A stretch of 51,996 nucleotides of DNA from Helicobacteraceae bacterium (GCA_900770765.1 CAAGLK010000080.1:1-51996), one strand, 5' to 3'. Shown: positions 1-9,493, numbered from the stretch's first letter. The notes: generated by a model not told the origin, from the sequence alone. Translations and numbers: made by a program.

Positions 1-2872
1 GTCCTAAAGTTATAAATTTTTCAAATTTTTCTTTTTTTGCCTTAAAGTCAATTCTTGGGAAGCCTATTTTTAGATTTTCTTTATATTTTTTTCTATAGTT
101 TGGATTATGCAAGGTAGCGTAAATATAGGCTAGAATCTCTTCTGGAGTTTTTGTCTTTAGTATTTTATGCCTTTTTATAAACTCATTAAATTCATCGGTG
201 AAGTTTGGAGATTTTTCTGCATTTTGCATCATATTGTTATAAGTATAAAGTGGGGCGATGTAGGTTTCACTCGCCGTATTTTTTCCGTTTAATGCTCTAT
301 CGGCTATGTTTTTAACTACAAAGCCATAATCAAATGTGTTGTTTAGCGTAGTTTTTGGGAAGCATAAGGCAATATTCTCTTGCCAAGCAAGCTGATTCAT
401 AACGCTAGCGCGAGGTCTTCCTAAGAATCCTTGCCTCCCTGCATATAGCGTAAATCTAGTATCAAATGGTCTATAGGCGATTGGCTTTATTAACTTATCT
501 ATATTCTTATTTTCTTGTGCTTTTAATGCTTGTGTTATGTCGTTTTTAACTTTTTGTATATCCCAATCTACTTTATTTTTTATTTTATATTTCTCTGCTA
601 TTTCTTTAGAATCTAGCTTATAAAAGTCATTTGCTATTAGCTTTAATGAATCTTTGTCAAATTGAATCGCTATTTTGTCATTTGAGCTAGTTATGCAGCT
701 ACTATGTGTATTAAAAATCGCTTTAGTTTCGCCTAAACTCTCATCTTTTGCTAATGCCCAAAAATCCTCATAGCTTTCATCTACTTCTCTATTAATAAAC
801 CAATAATAAGGCTCACTAGGCTCTAAGCTAAGCCACTTTATGGATTCTAGCCCCTTGTAAGCTATGCTAGATAAAAGGGCGAATTTATCCCCCCTTGTCC
901 TAATATCATTATCATAAGTAGAATAATATTTCACGCTGCAGCTTGAAGTGCTATCTTGATACTTTACAAATATACTTATACATACGCCTTGTTGTATATC
1001 AAAGACATTTTTATCATTTAAATCCCTTTTGCTATCGCCATGTAGATTTAATATATAAATTTCATCAAAGCCTTTAAATAAACTCTCGCGCATTTTCCTA
1101 TGTGTGCGACCATAGATAAAGGAGTTATTTGTGATAAATCCCATAACGCCATATTTTGAATTGTTTGGATTCTTATTATTTTCTAATAGCTTCCATTGTG
1201 CAAATCTTATAAATTTAATGTAATCATCATTTAGTGGTTGAATATTTTGCTCATTTAAGCTTTGCTTGTAATCCTCTAATAGCTTTAGGATTTTATCTTT
1301 ATTATTTTTGCTTTTTACATTATAAGGCGGGTTTCCTAGTATTACTAATAAATCTTTGCTATTTTTAATTTCCCTAGATTCATCATGCTCTTTTTCTAAA
1401 AATAGCAGTGGCACTTTTATCTCTATATCCTGTAAAGCTGCGTCAATATCTAGCGTATTTGTCAAAAATAGCTGTAATTTGTGATTATCTATATCAAAGT
1501 TATTTGCCTTTAGTATCGCCCTTAGCTTAATATGTGCTACGATATAGGGGACATAGGATATTTCAAAGCCATAAATATCTTGTAAAAATTTATTTTTTAT
1601 CACCTCTTGCTTTAGCACTTCGCCTTTTGCACTCTTTAGAATCTTTTCAAACACTTTTACTAAAAAGCTCCCAGTCCCTGTGGCAAAATCTAAAACTTTC
1701 ACTTCCTTTTCTGCAAAGCCATCTTTTTTATCAAGTTTTTTAATTAAAATCTCTTCTAGGCTACTTACTATGCAATCTACCACAGGTGAAGGAGTATAAA
1801 ACACTCCGCCCTCTTTTCGCTTCTCGCTATTTCTTAAATTATCATATTGCTTTAGGAAGTCTTCATATAAATAAATGCTAACTTCATCTATTTTTTGCTT
1901 CATATCTTTAGAAATTGACTCTTTATCAATTAGCTTTATAGCAGTTTTAATATTATCAATAGTATAAGCAATATGCACTGGCAGTGCGAAATCTGGCATT
2001 GAGCAGTGTATAAATTCTTTTAGCGTATTAAAGCTATGTGGGAGTAGATTTGTAATTGCAATATCTAGCTTTTTATCTAAACTTTCATTTTCAATATGCG
2101 CGACAAATAGCCCATAAACTACGCTCTGCCCTAAAATATCGCAAAACTCAAATTTATCTAACTCAGAGCCTACAATGGAGTTAAAAGTCTCAAAAGTGCG
2201 TTGAAATAAACCTATAAAAATATCTATTTCTTTTAGGGAATTTTTAGAATCTTTAAGGCTTTGATACTCTAAATATGCTTCATAATGCTCTCTTAATTTC
2301 ACACTTAGATAAAAACTCTGTGTGCTAAGGACACTTAGAAGCTCAGCCTTTGTCTTGATAGTACTATATTCAGCGGAAAAAAAGGCGGTTAGGATTCTAG
2401 TTAAGTTATTTGTCGCTTTAGTGAAATCTGCTTCAAATACGCCTTTTTCAAACCCATAATCAAAAAGCGTAAAATCCATACTTTTAACGCCATAGTTAAA
2501 CAAAATAAGGCGATTGTAATTTGTAAGGATTAGATTTGGGCATATTTCTAGGTATTTTTCTATTTGTCCGCTTTTAATTTGCGACTCTAAAGTATCGCTA
2601 TAAATTTTACATTCAATAAAACCTAAAAGTGCGTTATAACTTAGCTTATTTTTCTCATCTACTCTTTTGTAAATTTTAAAATCTGGGCGGACATTACGCT
2701 CACCTACAACCTTTGCCTCGTGGATTATCGTTAAATGCTCACTACTTATTTGCTTAGCAATAGTATTTAATAGATTTTCAAAAGGCGTCCTTAGCGTGTG
2801 TTCGTTTATTAAATCTTTAGATTTTAATAATTCTTGTATTTCTTTGTAATAATTTTTTACAATGTCTATCAT
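1..2872 (-). CDS. Type IIG-like restriction enzyme/N6-adenine DNA methyltransferase (3' end missing)
   Basis: I translated this by hand from the minus strand. It is open for 957 codons from ATG (2872-2870, preceded by AGGA) to the left edge, so the C-terminus is absent. Residues 64-89 hold a PD-(D/E)XK-like nuclease signature (RPDF, then ECK: D64, E87, K89). Around residue 395 is the AdoMet-binding motif FATGTGSF, followed by the catalytic motif NPPY with Asn514. A C-terminal stretch containing YRPFDTRFTLY and GRQGFLGRPR resembles the specificity domain of type ISP/IIG enzymes. No helicase domain lies between nuclease and methylase. The likely role is a single-chain enzyme that both methylates and cuts one site. 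The domain logic is well supported; specificity and whether the gene is intact beyond the window are unknown. Confidence 0.85.
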   Translation of the reverse strand, partial: MIDIVKNYYKEIQELLKSKDLINEHTLRTPFENLLNTIAKQISSEHLTIIHEAKVVGERNVRPDFKIYKRVDEKNKLSYNALLGFIECKIYSDTLESQIKSGQIEKYLEICPNLILTNYNRLILFNYGVKSMDFTLFDYGFEKGVFEADFTKATNNLTRILTAFFSAEYSTIKTKAELLSVLSTQSFYLSVKLREHYEAYLEYQSLKDSKNSLKEIDIFIGLFQRTFETFNSIVGSELDKFEFCDILGQSVVYGLFVAHIENESLDKKLDIAITNLLPHSFNTLKEFIHCSMPDFALPVHIAYTIDNIKTAIKLIDKESISKDMKQKIDEVSIYLYEDFLKQYDNLRNSEKRKEGGVFYTPSPVVDCIVSSLEEILIKKLDKKDGFAEKEVKVLDFATGTGSFLVKVFEKILKSAKGEVLKQEVIKNKFLQDIYGFEISYVPYIVAHIKLRAILKANNFDIDNHKLQLFLTNTLDIDAALQDIEIKVPLLFLEKEHDESREIKNSKDLLVILGNPPYNVKSKNNKDKILKLLEDYKQSLNEQNIQPLNDDYIKFIRFAQWKLLENNKNPNNSKYGVMGFITNNSFIYGRTHRKMRESLFKGFDEIYILNLHGDSKRDLNDKNVFDIQQGVCISIFVKYQDSTSSCSVKYYSTYDNDIRTRGDKFALLSSIAYKGLESIKWLSLEPSEPYYWFINREVDESYEDFWALAKDESLGETKAIFNTHSSCITSSNDKIAIQFDKDSLKLIANDFYKLDSKEIAEKYKIKNKVDWDIQKVKNDITQALKAQENKNIDKLIKPIAYRPFDTRFTLYAGRQGFLGRPRASVMNQLAWQENIALCFPKTTLNNTFDYGFVVKNIADRALNGKNTASETYIAPLYTYNNMMQNAEKSPNFTDEFNEFIKRHKILKTKTPEEILAYIYATLHNPNYRKKYKENLKIGFPRIDFKAKKEKFEKFITLG

Positions 2873-3149
2873 AAAATATCCTAAAATGTGGAATCGTGGA
2901 TTAAAATTTGAAATTATAGCATTTGCTAAAAATTAATTATTTTGTGTTAAATTTTATAAGGCGGAATCTTAATTTTTAATTGTTTCTTTTTGTATCAAAA
3001 TAAGAATTATTATAAAATTATTTTGTTTTAAAATTTCTAAAGATAATATTTTTTTAAAATCTTAAGAATTTGTTTTATTTTTTTAAGAAAACTTCGCTAA
3101 TATACAAATTCACTTTATTTTATTTTTAATTTTTTTAAAGGATAGGTGC
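2873..3149. promoter_or_regulatory. Divergent intergenic region with presumed nuo promoter
   Basis: This very AT-rich spacer separates the minus-strand type IIG gene from nuoA. It must hold promoters for both. Near 3101-3110 CTAATATAC could serve as a -10 for nuo, but I see no convincing -35, as is usual for the vegetative sigma factor of this group. AAGGATAG sits just before the GTG start of nuoA. One copy of the abundant word GTGGAATC lies at 2888-2895. I see no hairpin strong enough to call a riboswitch or terminator. Confidence 0.35.
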
Positions 3150-3536
3150 GTGTCTTCTGTGGATGTCTCTCACCCTTATTTTGGGGTTTTTGCTATTTTT
3201 ATTTTTACTTTTGTGGCGTTTTTGGCGACTACTTTTCTCTCGCGCTTTGTTGGAGGGAAGCTAGCTAATAAAAATAATCAAAAGCTAAAATTAGCTCCTT
3301 ATGAATGCGGTGTAATGCCTACAAAACAGCCAAATAGAATCTCATCGCAGTTTTACATAATGGCTTTATTATTTATACTCTTTGATGTGGAAATTATCTT
3401 TATGTTTCCGTGGGCTGTGGATTTTAAAATCTTAGGAATCTTTGGCTTTGTGGAGATGATTTTATTTATTTTCTTGCTTTTAATTGGCTTTGTTTATGCA
3501 TGGAGAAAAGGAGCGCTAACATGGCAGAGCATTTAG
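3150..3536 (+). CDS. nuoA: NADH-quinone oxidoreductase subunit A
   Basis: This is a small membrane subunit of respiratory complex I, at the junction between the peripheral arm and the membrane arm near the quinone site. The 128 residues contain three membrane segments (about 10-32, 66-88 and 95-115). The conserved loop YECG and the acidic segment FILFDVEIIFMFPWA are diagnostic of NuoA. The start is GTG, chosen because AAGGATAG precedes it. It is the first gene of a continuous nuo operon, and its end overlaps the nuoB start by 16 bases. Confidence 0.96.
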   Translation: MSSVDVSHPYFGVFAIFIFTFVAFLATTFLSRFVGGKLANKNNQKLKLAPYECGVMPTKQPNRISSQFYIMALLFILFDVEIIFMFPWAVDFKILGIFGFVEMILFIFLLLIGFVYAWRKGALTWQSI

Positions 3537-4027
3537 ATTTGATAAAAGGCAGTGCGGCACCTGTGGTTTTAACAAGTATTGATAAGCTACTAAATTGGGG
3601 GCGTAGTAACTCGCTGTGGGCTATGACTTATGGGCTAGCTTGCTGTGCTATTGAGATGATGGCAACAGGGGCTAGTAGATATGACTTTGACCGCTTTGGG
3701 ACGATATTCCGTGCTAGTCCTAGGCAGAGTGATGTAATGATAATTGCTGGCACGGTTACTAAAAAACATGCGCAATTTGTGCGGAGACTTTATGACCAAA
3801 TGCCAGAGCCTAAGTGGGTAATATCTATGGGAAGCTGTGCAAATACGGGTGGGATGTTTAATACTTATGCCACGGTTCAAGGTGTAGATAGGATAATTCC
3901 GGTGGATATTTATCTACCAGGCTGCTCTCCTCGACCTGAGACACTACAATATGCGCTAATGGTGTTACAACAAAAAATAAGAAAGCAAAAGGCATTTAGA
4001 AAGCAAAAGCCAAAACGACTTGTATAA
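3521..4027 (+). CDS. nuoB: NADH-quinone oxidoreductase subunit B
   Basis: This complex I subunit carries the N2 [4Fe-4S] cluster, the last iron-sulfur centre before quinone. The four expected ligands are visible: the tandem Cys41-Cys42 (GLACCAIEMM), Cys106 (MGSCANTGG) and Cys135 (YLPGCSPRPE). I place the start at ATG 3521 because AAAAGGAG precedes it. The reading frame continues seven codons upstream, but those overlap nuoA and lack a ribosome site. The resulting protein is 168 residues, normal for the family. The C-terminus is rich in Lys and Arg. Confidence 0.96.
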   Translation: MAEHLDLIKGSAAPVVLTSIDKLLNWGRSNSLWAMTYGLACCAIEMMATGASRYDFDRFGTIFRASPRQSDVMIIAGTVTKKHAQFVRRLYDQMPEPKWVISMGSCANTGGMFNTYATVQGVDRIIPVDIYLPGCSPRPETLQYALMVLQQKIRKQKAFRKQKPKRLV

Positions 4028-4036
4028 GGGATAAAA

Positions 4037-4840
4037 ATGCGTGAATTTAAGCCTAAAAAAAACGCACAAAAAAGCGTATATTATAAAGATAGATTTTATG
4101 TTTCTTCTAAGATTAAAAGAGAAAAAATTGCAGAAAATAGCGAGTACTTTAAAGAATTAGAGACTTTAAAATCACAAGTTAGAATCCTAGAATCTTACCT
4201 TGAGCGTGGGACTTTAGTGGTGTGGGTGGATAAAGATTCCACGCTTAAGACGCTAGAGGTGCTTAAAAATATCGGCTATGATGTGCTAAGTGAGTTAAGT
4301 GCTATTGATTTTTTAGAAAAAAAGGGCGGATTTGAGATTTTTTATCAAATACTTTCTTTAAAGAACGCTAGGCGTTTGCGTGTGAAAACTTTTTTAAAAA
4401 AAGGTGAAAGGGTGGAATCCGTCTCAAGCCTTTTTAGCTCGGCTAGATGGAGTGAGCGGGAAATGTATGATATGTTTGGGATTCTACCGCTAAATCACCC
4501 TTATCCTAAGCGGATTTTAATGCCAGATGATTGGGTTGGGCATCCGCTACTTAAAAGCTATCCACTACAAGGCGATGAGGCAGCGCAGTGGTATGAAGTG
4601 GATACTATTTTTGGTAAGGAATATAGAGATGTAATTGGGTCTGAAAATAGGGATTCTGCTAGGATTGACCGCTATGATTCCACTCGCTTTTCGCACCTTG
4701 GCTATGAAGTGCCTTATGGAGCAGAGATTAATAAAGATGCAGAGGAGCGGACGCCTATAAGCTATCAAGAAGAAGGTGGAGTGCTATTTGTCAAAAAGCT
4801 AAAAAAAGAAAATCAAAAAGTGCTAAAGGAGCGTAAATAA
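4037..4840 (+). CDS. nuoC: NADH-quinone oxidoreductase subunit C
   Basis: This is the 30-kDa-type peripheral subunit of complex I, which packs against NuoD near the quinone tunnel. The family signature is clear (WSEREMYDMFGI, then HPYPKRILMPDDW and HPLLKSYPLQG, about residues 137-180). At 267 residues it has a basic N-terminal extension (about residues 1-45) and a charged tail beyond the core. It is not fused to NuoD, unlike the enterobacterial NuoCD. Its stop shares a base with the nuoD start (TAATG), which suggests translational coupling. Confidence 0.95.
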   Translation: MREFKPKKNAQKSVYYKDRFYVSSKIKREKIAENSEYFKELETLKSQVRILESYLERGTLVVWVDKDSTLKTLEVLKNIGYDVLSELSAIDFLEKKGGFEIFYQILSLKNARRLRVKTFLKKGERVESVSSLFSSARWSEREMYDMFGILPLNHPYPKRILMPDDWVGHPLLKSYPLQGDEAAQWYEVDTIFGKEYRDVIGSENRDSARIDRYDSTRFSHLGYEVPYGAEINKDAEERTPISYQEEGGVLFVKKLKKENQKVLKERK

Positions 4841-6069
4841 TGCAAACTCCAAATAAGCTAATGCCCTTTTATGAAAATGTCGCATTTGATAGAATAGATG
4901 ATAATGTAATGGTCGTAAATTTTGGTCCCCAGCACCCAAGCGCACACGGCCAGCTTCGGCTTATTTTAGAATTAGAGGGTGAAAAGGTAGTTAAGGCTAC
5001 TCCAGATGTAGGCTATCTCCATCGTGGGATGGAAAAAATGGCTGAAAATATGATTTATAATGAATTTTTACCTACAACTGATAGGATGGATTATATCGCT
5101 GCAAGTTCTAATAACTACGCCTTTGCCTTAAGTGTGGAGCGGCTTTTAGGTGTAGAAGTGCCTCGCAGAGCGCAAGTTATCCGCACTATGCTTTTAGAGA
5201 TAAATCGCATTATTTCACATCTTTTTTGGCTTGCTACTCATGCGCTTGATGTGGGGGCTATGAGTATATTTTTATACTGCTTTAGGGAAAGAGAGTTTGC
5301 TATTGATTTAATTGAGGATTATTGTGGGGCGCGACTTACGCACTCTAGCGTTAGAATCGGCGGTGTGCCGCTTGATTTACCAAGTGATTTTATAGATAAA
5401 CTTAAAGTGTTTTTGGCAAATTTGCCAGAGCAAATTAAGCTATATGAAGGAATCTTAAGCGAGAATAGAATCTGGCGGATGAGATTAGAAAATGTCGGCG
5501 TGGTAAGTGCGGAAATGGCGAAAAGCTGGGGTTTGAGTGGGATTATGCTTCGTGGAAGTGGAATAGAATATGATATACGCAAGGCTGAGCCTTATGAGCT
5601 ATATAATGAGCTTGATTTTAATGTGCCTATTAGTGAGAGTTGTGATAGCTATGGGCGGTATTTATTGTATATGGAAGAGATGCGGCAGAGTGTGGGGATT
5701 TTGTGGCAGTTGATTGACAAATATAAAGGCACTGATACGCTTTTAATGTGTGAGGATTCTAAATATTTTAGTGCGCCAAAAGAGCAGATTATGACGCAAA
5801 ATTACTCACTTATGCAGCATTTCGTGCTTGTAACGCAAGGATTAAGGCCGCCTATTGGTGAAGTGTATGTGCCGACAGAATCGCCTAAAGGAGAGCTTGG
5901 ATTTTTTATAAACTCTCAAGGTGAGCCATATCCTTATCGTGTGAAAATCCGCACTCCTAGCTTCTTTCACACAGGTGTTTTAGAGGATTTGCTACCTGGG
6001 CATTATTTAGCAGATGTGGTTACGATTATTGGCAATACTAATATTGTTTTTGGGGAGATTGATAGATGA
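4840..6069 (+). CDS. nuoD: NADH-quinone oxidoreductase subunit D
   Basis: This is the 49-kDa subunit of complex I, which forms most of the quinone-binding pocket together with NuoB. The 409 residues contain the expected N-terminal block FGPQHPSAHGQLRLILELEG, the segment VGYLHRGMEKMAE and the C-terminal block PKGELGFFI. No gaps are visible. It starts at the TAATG overlap with nuoC. It ends in TGA overlapping the ATG of the next gene, so the operon is read without spacers here. Confidence 0.97.
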   Translation: MQTPNKLMPFYENVAFDRIDDNVMVVNFGPQHPSAHGQLRLILELEGEKVVKATPDVGYLHRGMEKMAENMIYNEFLPTTDRMDYIAASSNNYAFALSVERLLGVEVPRRAQVIRTMLLEINRIISHLFWLATHALDVGAMSIFLYCFREREFAIDLIEDYCGARLTHSSVRIGGVPLDLPSDFIDKLKVFLANLPEQIKLYEGILSENRIWRMRLENVGVVSAEMAKSWGLSGIMLRGSGIEYDIRKAEPYELYNELDFNVPISESCDSYGRYLLYMEEMRQSVGILWQLIDKYKGTDTLLMCEDSKYFSAPKEQIMTQNYSLMQHFVLVTQGLRPPIGEVYVPTESPKGELGFFINSQGEPYPYRVKIRTPSFFHTGVLEDLLPGHYLADVVTIIGNTNIVFGEIDR

Positions 6070-6299
6070 GACGCTTTGATTTACGACATTTAAAAAATGA
6101 TTTTTCTAAGCGTTTGGAGGAAATTTTACAAAACGATTTAAAAAGTGGCGAGGTTGGAATCTTTTTATTTGAAGTGGGTGATTTTAGCAGTGTGCAAAAA
6201 AGTGCGGATATTGTGGAATCTACAAATAATACGCTTCTAAATTCTCTGCGTTTTAATGAAGTGGATTGGACTATTGTGGTAAGAAAAGAGGCAAAATGA
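6066..6299 (+). CDS. NuoE-position small protein of the Helicobacter/Campylobacter complex I
   Basis: This 77-residue protein lies where nuoE lies in other bacteria but has none of the cysteines of the NuoE [2Fe-2S] cluster, so it is not a NuoE homologue by motif. Its position and size match the small protein known in the nuo operons of Helicobacter pylori and Campylobacter jejuni. There, the NADH-input module is replaced and electrons are thought to come from ferredoxin or flavodoxin. The start ATG overlaps the nuoD stop by 4 bases and the stop overlaps the next start (ATGA). Its exact biochemical role is unknown. Confidence 0.8.
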   Translation: MRRFDLRHLKNDFSKRLEEILQNDLKSGEVGIFLFEVGDFSSVQKSADIVESTNNTLLNSLRFNEVDWTIVVRKEAK

Positions 6300-7105
6300 G
6301 CTTAGCGGCGTTATTTTTACAAAATGGCGGAATCTTAAGTGAATTTAGTGCTAAAAATAGCGATTGTGCGGTTGTTTTTATCGGCTCTAGTGTGGAAGCG
6401 GCTTTTAAGGCGTTTAGTGATTTTAGGATTCCACATTTAAGGGCAGTTTGCCTTAGTCCTATTAATTATAATCCTTATAAAAACATTGATTTAATGCTTT
6501 ATGAAGTGGGGTTTGATGAAGTGATTTTAGCCCTTTTAGCAAATGGCTTAAGGCTAGAATCTAAAATTATAAAAGAGCTTGATGTGGGGCTATTAAGCGG
6601 TGAGTGTAACCTTGGCGAAGAGGAGCTTGAGAGTATTTGTGCAAATAAAAATTTACAAATTATCTTAGGAAGCGATTTAGACAAGCATAGGGCGGTGGAA
6701 AATATCGCTAGGATTCTAGCTTTAATTAGTAAAAGTGGAGTTAGAGTGGGCTTTTTGGATAACGGAAGGCAGAGTGCGGAGTGCGGAGTGCAGATGGCGG
6801 AATCCCAAATTTTGCCTTTAAGTGATTTTGTGGATTATGATGGCTTGGTTGTGTATTTGCGGAATACGGAATACGGAATACGGGATACGGAGAGCGGATG
6901 GCAGAGTGTGGAGTTAAGGGTGTCTAAGCAGTTTTTACAAGTTTTAAAAAGGCAAGATAAAGAAGAAGTGGAATTTGAATTTATAGATATTAAGCAAAAG
7001 TTTAAAGCAAAAATTAAATTAGATGAAAATTTAAAAGGTATGGTTGGAATCCTTAGCGGTGTGAGCTTAGAGGCATATTGTTATCAGCGAGTAAAGGTTG
7101 CATAA
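6296..7105 (+). CDS. NuoF-position protein of the Helicobacter/Campylobacter complex I
   Basis: This 269-residue protein occupies the nuoF site but lacks NADH- and FMN-binding glycine motifs and any cysteine cluster, so it should not oxidise NADH. Position and size agree with the second replacement protein of the Campylobacterota nuo operon. I start it at ATG 6296 (the ATGA overlap with the previous stop), not 10 codons upstream. Two tandem arrays of a 7-base repeat lie inside the gene (6764-6805 and 6861-6916). They encode the low-complexity stretches around RQSAECGVQMAES and RNTEYGIRDTESGWQSVE. Because 7 is not a multiple of 3, copy-number change there would shift the frame. Confidence 0.8.
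   Translation: MSLAALFLQNGGILSEFSAKNSDCAVVFIGSSVEAAFKAFSDFRIPHLRAVCLSPINYNPYKNIDLMLYEVGFDEVILALLANGLRLESKIIKELDVGLLSGECNLGEEELESICANKNLQIILGSDLDKHRAVENIARILALISKSGVRVGFLDNGRQSAECGVQMAESQILPLSDFVDYDGLVVYLRNTEYGIRDTESGWQSVELRVSKQFLQVLKRQDKEEVEFEFIDIKQKFKAKIKLDENLKGMVGILSGVSLEAYCYQRVKVA
6764..6805 (+). repeat. Heptanucleotide array, six units
   Basis: Six consecutive 7-base units fit RGANNGC: GGAAGGC, AGAGTGC, GGAGTGC, GGAGTGC, AGATGGC and GGAATCC. The array is inside the NuoF-position gene and in frame at present. Confidence 0.85.
6861..6916 (+). repeat. Heptanucleotide array, eight units
   Basis: Three perfect copies of GGAATAC are followed by GGGATAC, GGAGAGC, GGATGGC, AGAGTGT and GGAGTTA. 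This is the same RGANNRC family as at 6764-6805, again inside the NuoF-position gene. The perfect run of three makes slippage plausible. Confidence 0.88.
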
Positions 7106-9492
7106 TGGAAGTAAAAATTAATATTGATGGGCAAGAAATAATTTGTGAAGAGGGTGAATCTATTTTAAATGCGGCAAGGTCGCATGGAGTGTTTATCCCA
7201 GCGATTTGTTATCTCTCTTGTGCTTCTCCAACTCTAGCTTGTAAAATGTGTATGGTAGAAGCCGATGGGAAGCGTGTGTATGCGTGTAACGCGAAGGTTA
7301 AAGATGGTATGAATGTGCTTGTAAATACAAAAGAGATTGAAGAAGAGCGCAAAGCAATTATGCAAGCATATAATGTAAATCACCCTCTGCAATGTGGCGT
7401 GTGCGATAAAAGCGGCGAGTGTGAGCTGCAAAATTATACGCATTTCGTAGGAGTTGCAGAGCAAAATTATGCTATTAAAGATAACTATAAGGAGTTTAAA
7501 AGCTGGGGTAAGGCGGTATATGACCCAAATCTTTGTATAGTGTGTGAGAGATGCGTAACACTATGTAAGGATAAAATAGGTAAAAGCCATATTAAAGCCT
7601 TAAAATTTGATGGGGAAATGCCAGATAAGGCGTATAAGGATTCTATGCCAAAGGATGCTTTTAGTGTATGGACGAAGTTTAAAAAAAGTTTAATTGGTCT
7701 AAATGGTGTGGAATCTAGTGCTTGTGGGGATTGTGCTGAGTGCGTGAGTGTCTGTCCTGTGGGGGCGCTTAGCATTGGGCATTTTCAATATCGCTCTAAT
7801 GCGTGGGAGCTAGAGAAAATCCCTAGCGCTTGTCCGCATTGTGCTTGTGGCTGTGAAATTGTGTATGAAGTGAAGCATAAGGGGATAAGTGGCGGAGAGA
7901 GAGAGGTGTATCGCGTAACTAGTGATTGGAATTTCTCTACGCTTTGCTCAGCTGGGAGACTTGCTTTTAATTGCAATAATCAACAAATTAAGAAAAATGT
8001 GGAATCCCTAAATAAAACAATCGCCGCTTTTAAAGAAGCGCAAAGCATAAGATTTAGCGGTGATATTACAAATGAGGACGCATTAATTTTACAACGCTTA
8101 AAAGAAAGATGCGGCTATAAGCTAGTGTGCGATGAAGTTAAGCCATTTAGTGATTTTATAAAAGCGTTTTCTGGTATCGCTGGAAATTATGGAAGTGCGA
8201 GTTTAGAGGCGATTACAAAAAGCGATTTTGCTATTTGCTTTGGCGGGGCGTTAAGCTATGATATGCCTGTTGTTACGCATAAAATCAATAATGCTATGAA
8301 GCTAAATAAAGGCTCAAATCTAGCGGTGTTACACACAATGGAGGATTTAACGCTAAAGGGCTTTTCTAAAAATGCAATTAGTGGAATCTATCGCCCTAAT
8401 AGCGAGTGGGCTGTGGCGTTAGCTTTAGCTTATTTAAGCGTAGAAAATCCGCCAGCATTTTTAGAATCTAAACTTAAGGAATTTTTTAAAAAGACGCAAA
8501 AAAGCATTAAAAAAGAAGTTAAAGAAAAAAATGGTGAAGAGGAAATTGTAAAAGAAATTGAAACGCTTGTGGAAAATGTGGAATCGCCGCTATTTGAGTA
8601 TTGCGGTGGTAATTTTGAAGAAGCGTTTTTAAATCTTAAAAATGCTTTAAAAGATTCTAAGAATCCTGTTTTAATTGTCGGCTTTGATGTTTATAATACT
8701 CCTTTTGCTAGGGAAATTGCAGAGATTTTAGGCGCGATTGAAAAATATAGCCCTATTGGGATTCTACTTCTGCCGCCTACTACAAATGCGCTTGGAATCT
8801 CGCTAATTTGTGAGCTTGATAGTGAGGTTAGCGGATATTGTATTGGCATTAATACAAGTGGGAATTATAAAATAGGGCGTGATTTGGATTCTAGCTTGAT
8901 TTTACCGCATTTAAGCGAGTGTGAGGGAAGCCTTGTAAATGTGGATAAAAGGCTTGTGCCGCTTAATCCTGCTACGCCTTATGGTGGATATGAGTTAAAT
9001 GATATTGCAAATGCTTTAGGCTTAGAGACTGAGTTTAGCATTGATTATACTGAGATTCTGCCTATTAGTGCTGGGTTTAAGGCGGTAAAATTTGATGATT
9101 TAGGCTTTGGCTTTGCAAATGATGGTAGTGAGCTTCGGGGGTATTTGCTTGATTTTCATTTAAGTTTAAAAGATGGCGATATTTCGGCTTTAGAAAAAAT
9201 TGCGATTCCACAATTTAATGCGTATTTTAGAAATAGTGTTTCGCATTTTTCGCCCTTAACGCTTAAATCGCCGCTGCTAGATTCTAAAAATGGCTTACAA
9301 GTTAATCAAGCCTTAGCAGATAAGCTAAATTTAAAAGATGGTGATAAAGTACGAGTAAGTGCGGATGGCGTGGAATTGGAGCTTGTAGTTAGCATTGATA
9401 GCGGCGTAAGTGGTGAGTTTGTGGCTATTGGCTTAGAGGGGGCGGAGTTGTTTAAAGAATCTCGCTATGCAAATATTTCTATAAAGGCGTAA
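7105..9492 (+). CDS. nuoG: NADH-quinone oxidoreductase subunit G
   Basis: This is the largest peripheral subunit of complex I, which wires electrons from the input side to NuoI. The N-terminus is a [2Fe-2S] ferredoxin domain with Cys35, Cys46, Cys49 and Cys61. It is followed by the His-containing cluster site (HPLQCGVCDKSGEC), two ferredoxin-type CxxCxxC groups (CIVCERCVTLC; CGDCAECVSVCP) and a further cysteine group (CPHCACGC...TLC). The rest is a molybdopterin-oxidoreductase-like domain. The start at ATG 7105 overlaps the preceding TAA, giving 795 residues. With no NuoF present, the electron donor must dock directly on NuoG or on the two replacement proteins; that last step is inference. 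Confidence 0.95.
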   Translation: MEVKINIDGQEIICEEGESILNAARSHGVFIPAICYLSCASPTLACKMCMVEADGKRVYACNAKVKDGMNVLVNTKEIEEERKAIMQAYNVNHPLQCGVCDKSGECELQNYTHFVGVAEQNYAIKDNYKEFKSWGKAVYDPNLCIVCERCVTLCKDKIGKSHIKALKFDGEMPDKAYKDSMPKDAFSVWTKFKKSLIGLNGVESSACGDCAECVSVCPVGALSIGHFQYRSNAWELEKIPSACPHCACGCEIVYEVKHKGISGGEREVYRVTSDWNFSTLCSAGRLAFNCNNQQIKKNVESLNKTIAAFKEAQSIRFSGDITNEDALILQRLKERCGYKLVCDEVKPFSDFIKAFSGIAGNYGSASLEAITKSDFAICFGGALSYDMPVVTHKINNAMKLNKGSNLAVLHTMEDLTLKGFSKNAISGIYRPNSEWAVALALAYLSVENPPAFLESKLKEFFKKTQKSIKKEVKEKNGEEEIVKEIETLVENVESPLFEYCGGNFEEAFLNLKNALKDSKNPVLIVGFDVYNTPFAREIAEILGAIEKYSPIGILLLPPTTNALGISLICELDSEVSGYCIGINTSGNYKIGRDLDSSLILPHLSECEGSLVNVDKRLVPLNPATPYGGYELNDIANALGLETEFSIDYTEILPISAGFKAVKFDDLGFGFANDGSELRGYLLDFHLSLKDGDISALEKIAIPQFNAYFRNSVSHFSPLTLKSPLLDSKNGLQVNQALADKLNLKDGDKVRVSADGVELELVVSIDSGVSGEFVAIGLEGAELFKESRYANISIKA

Positions 9493-9493
9493 A

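Noticed and set aside
1534..1743. Plus-strand frame inside the left-edge gene
   Set aside because: It lies opposite the conserved AdoMet motif of the minus-strand methyltransferase and has no ribosome site.
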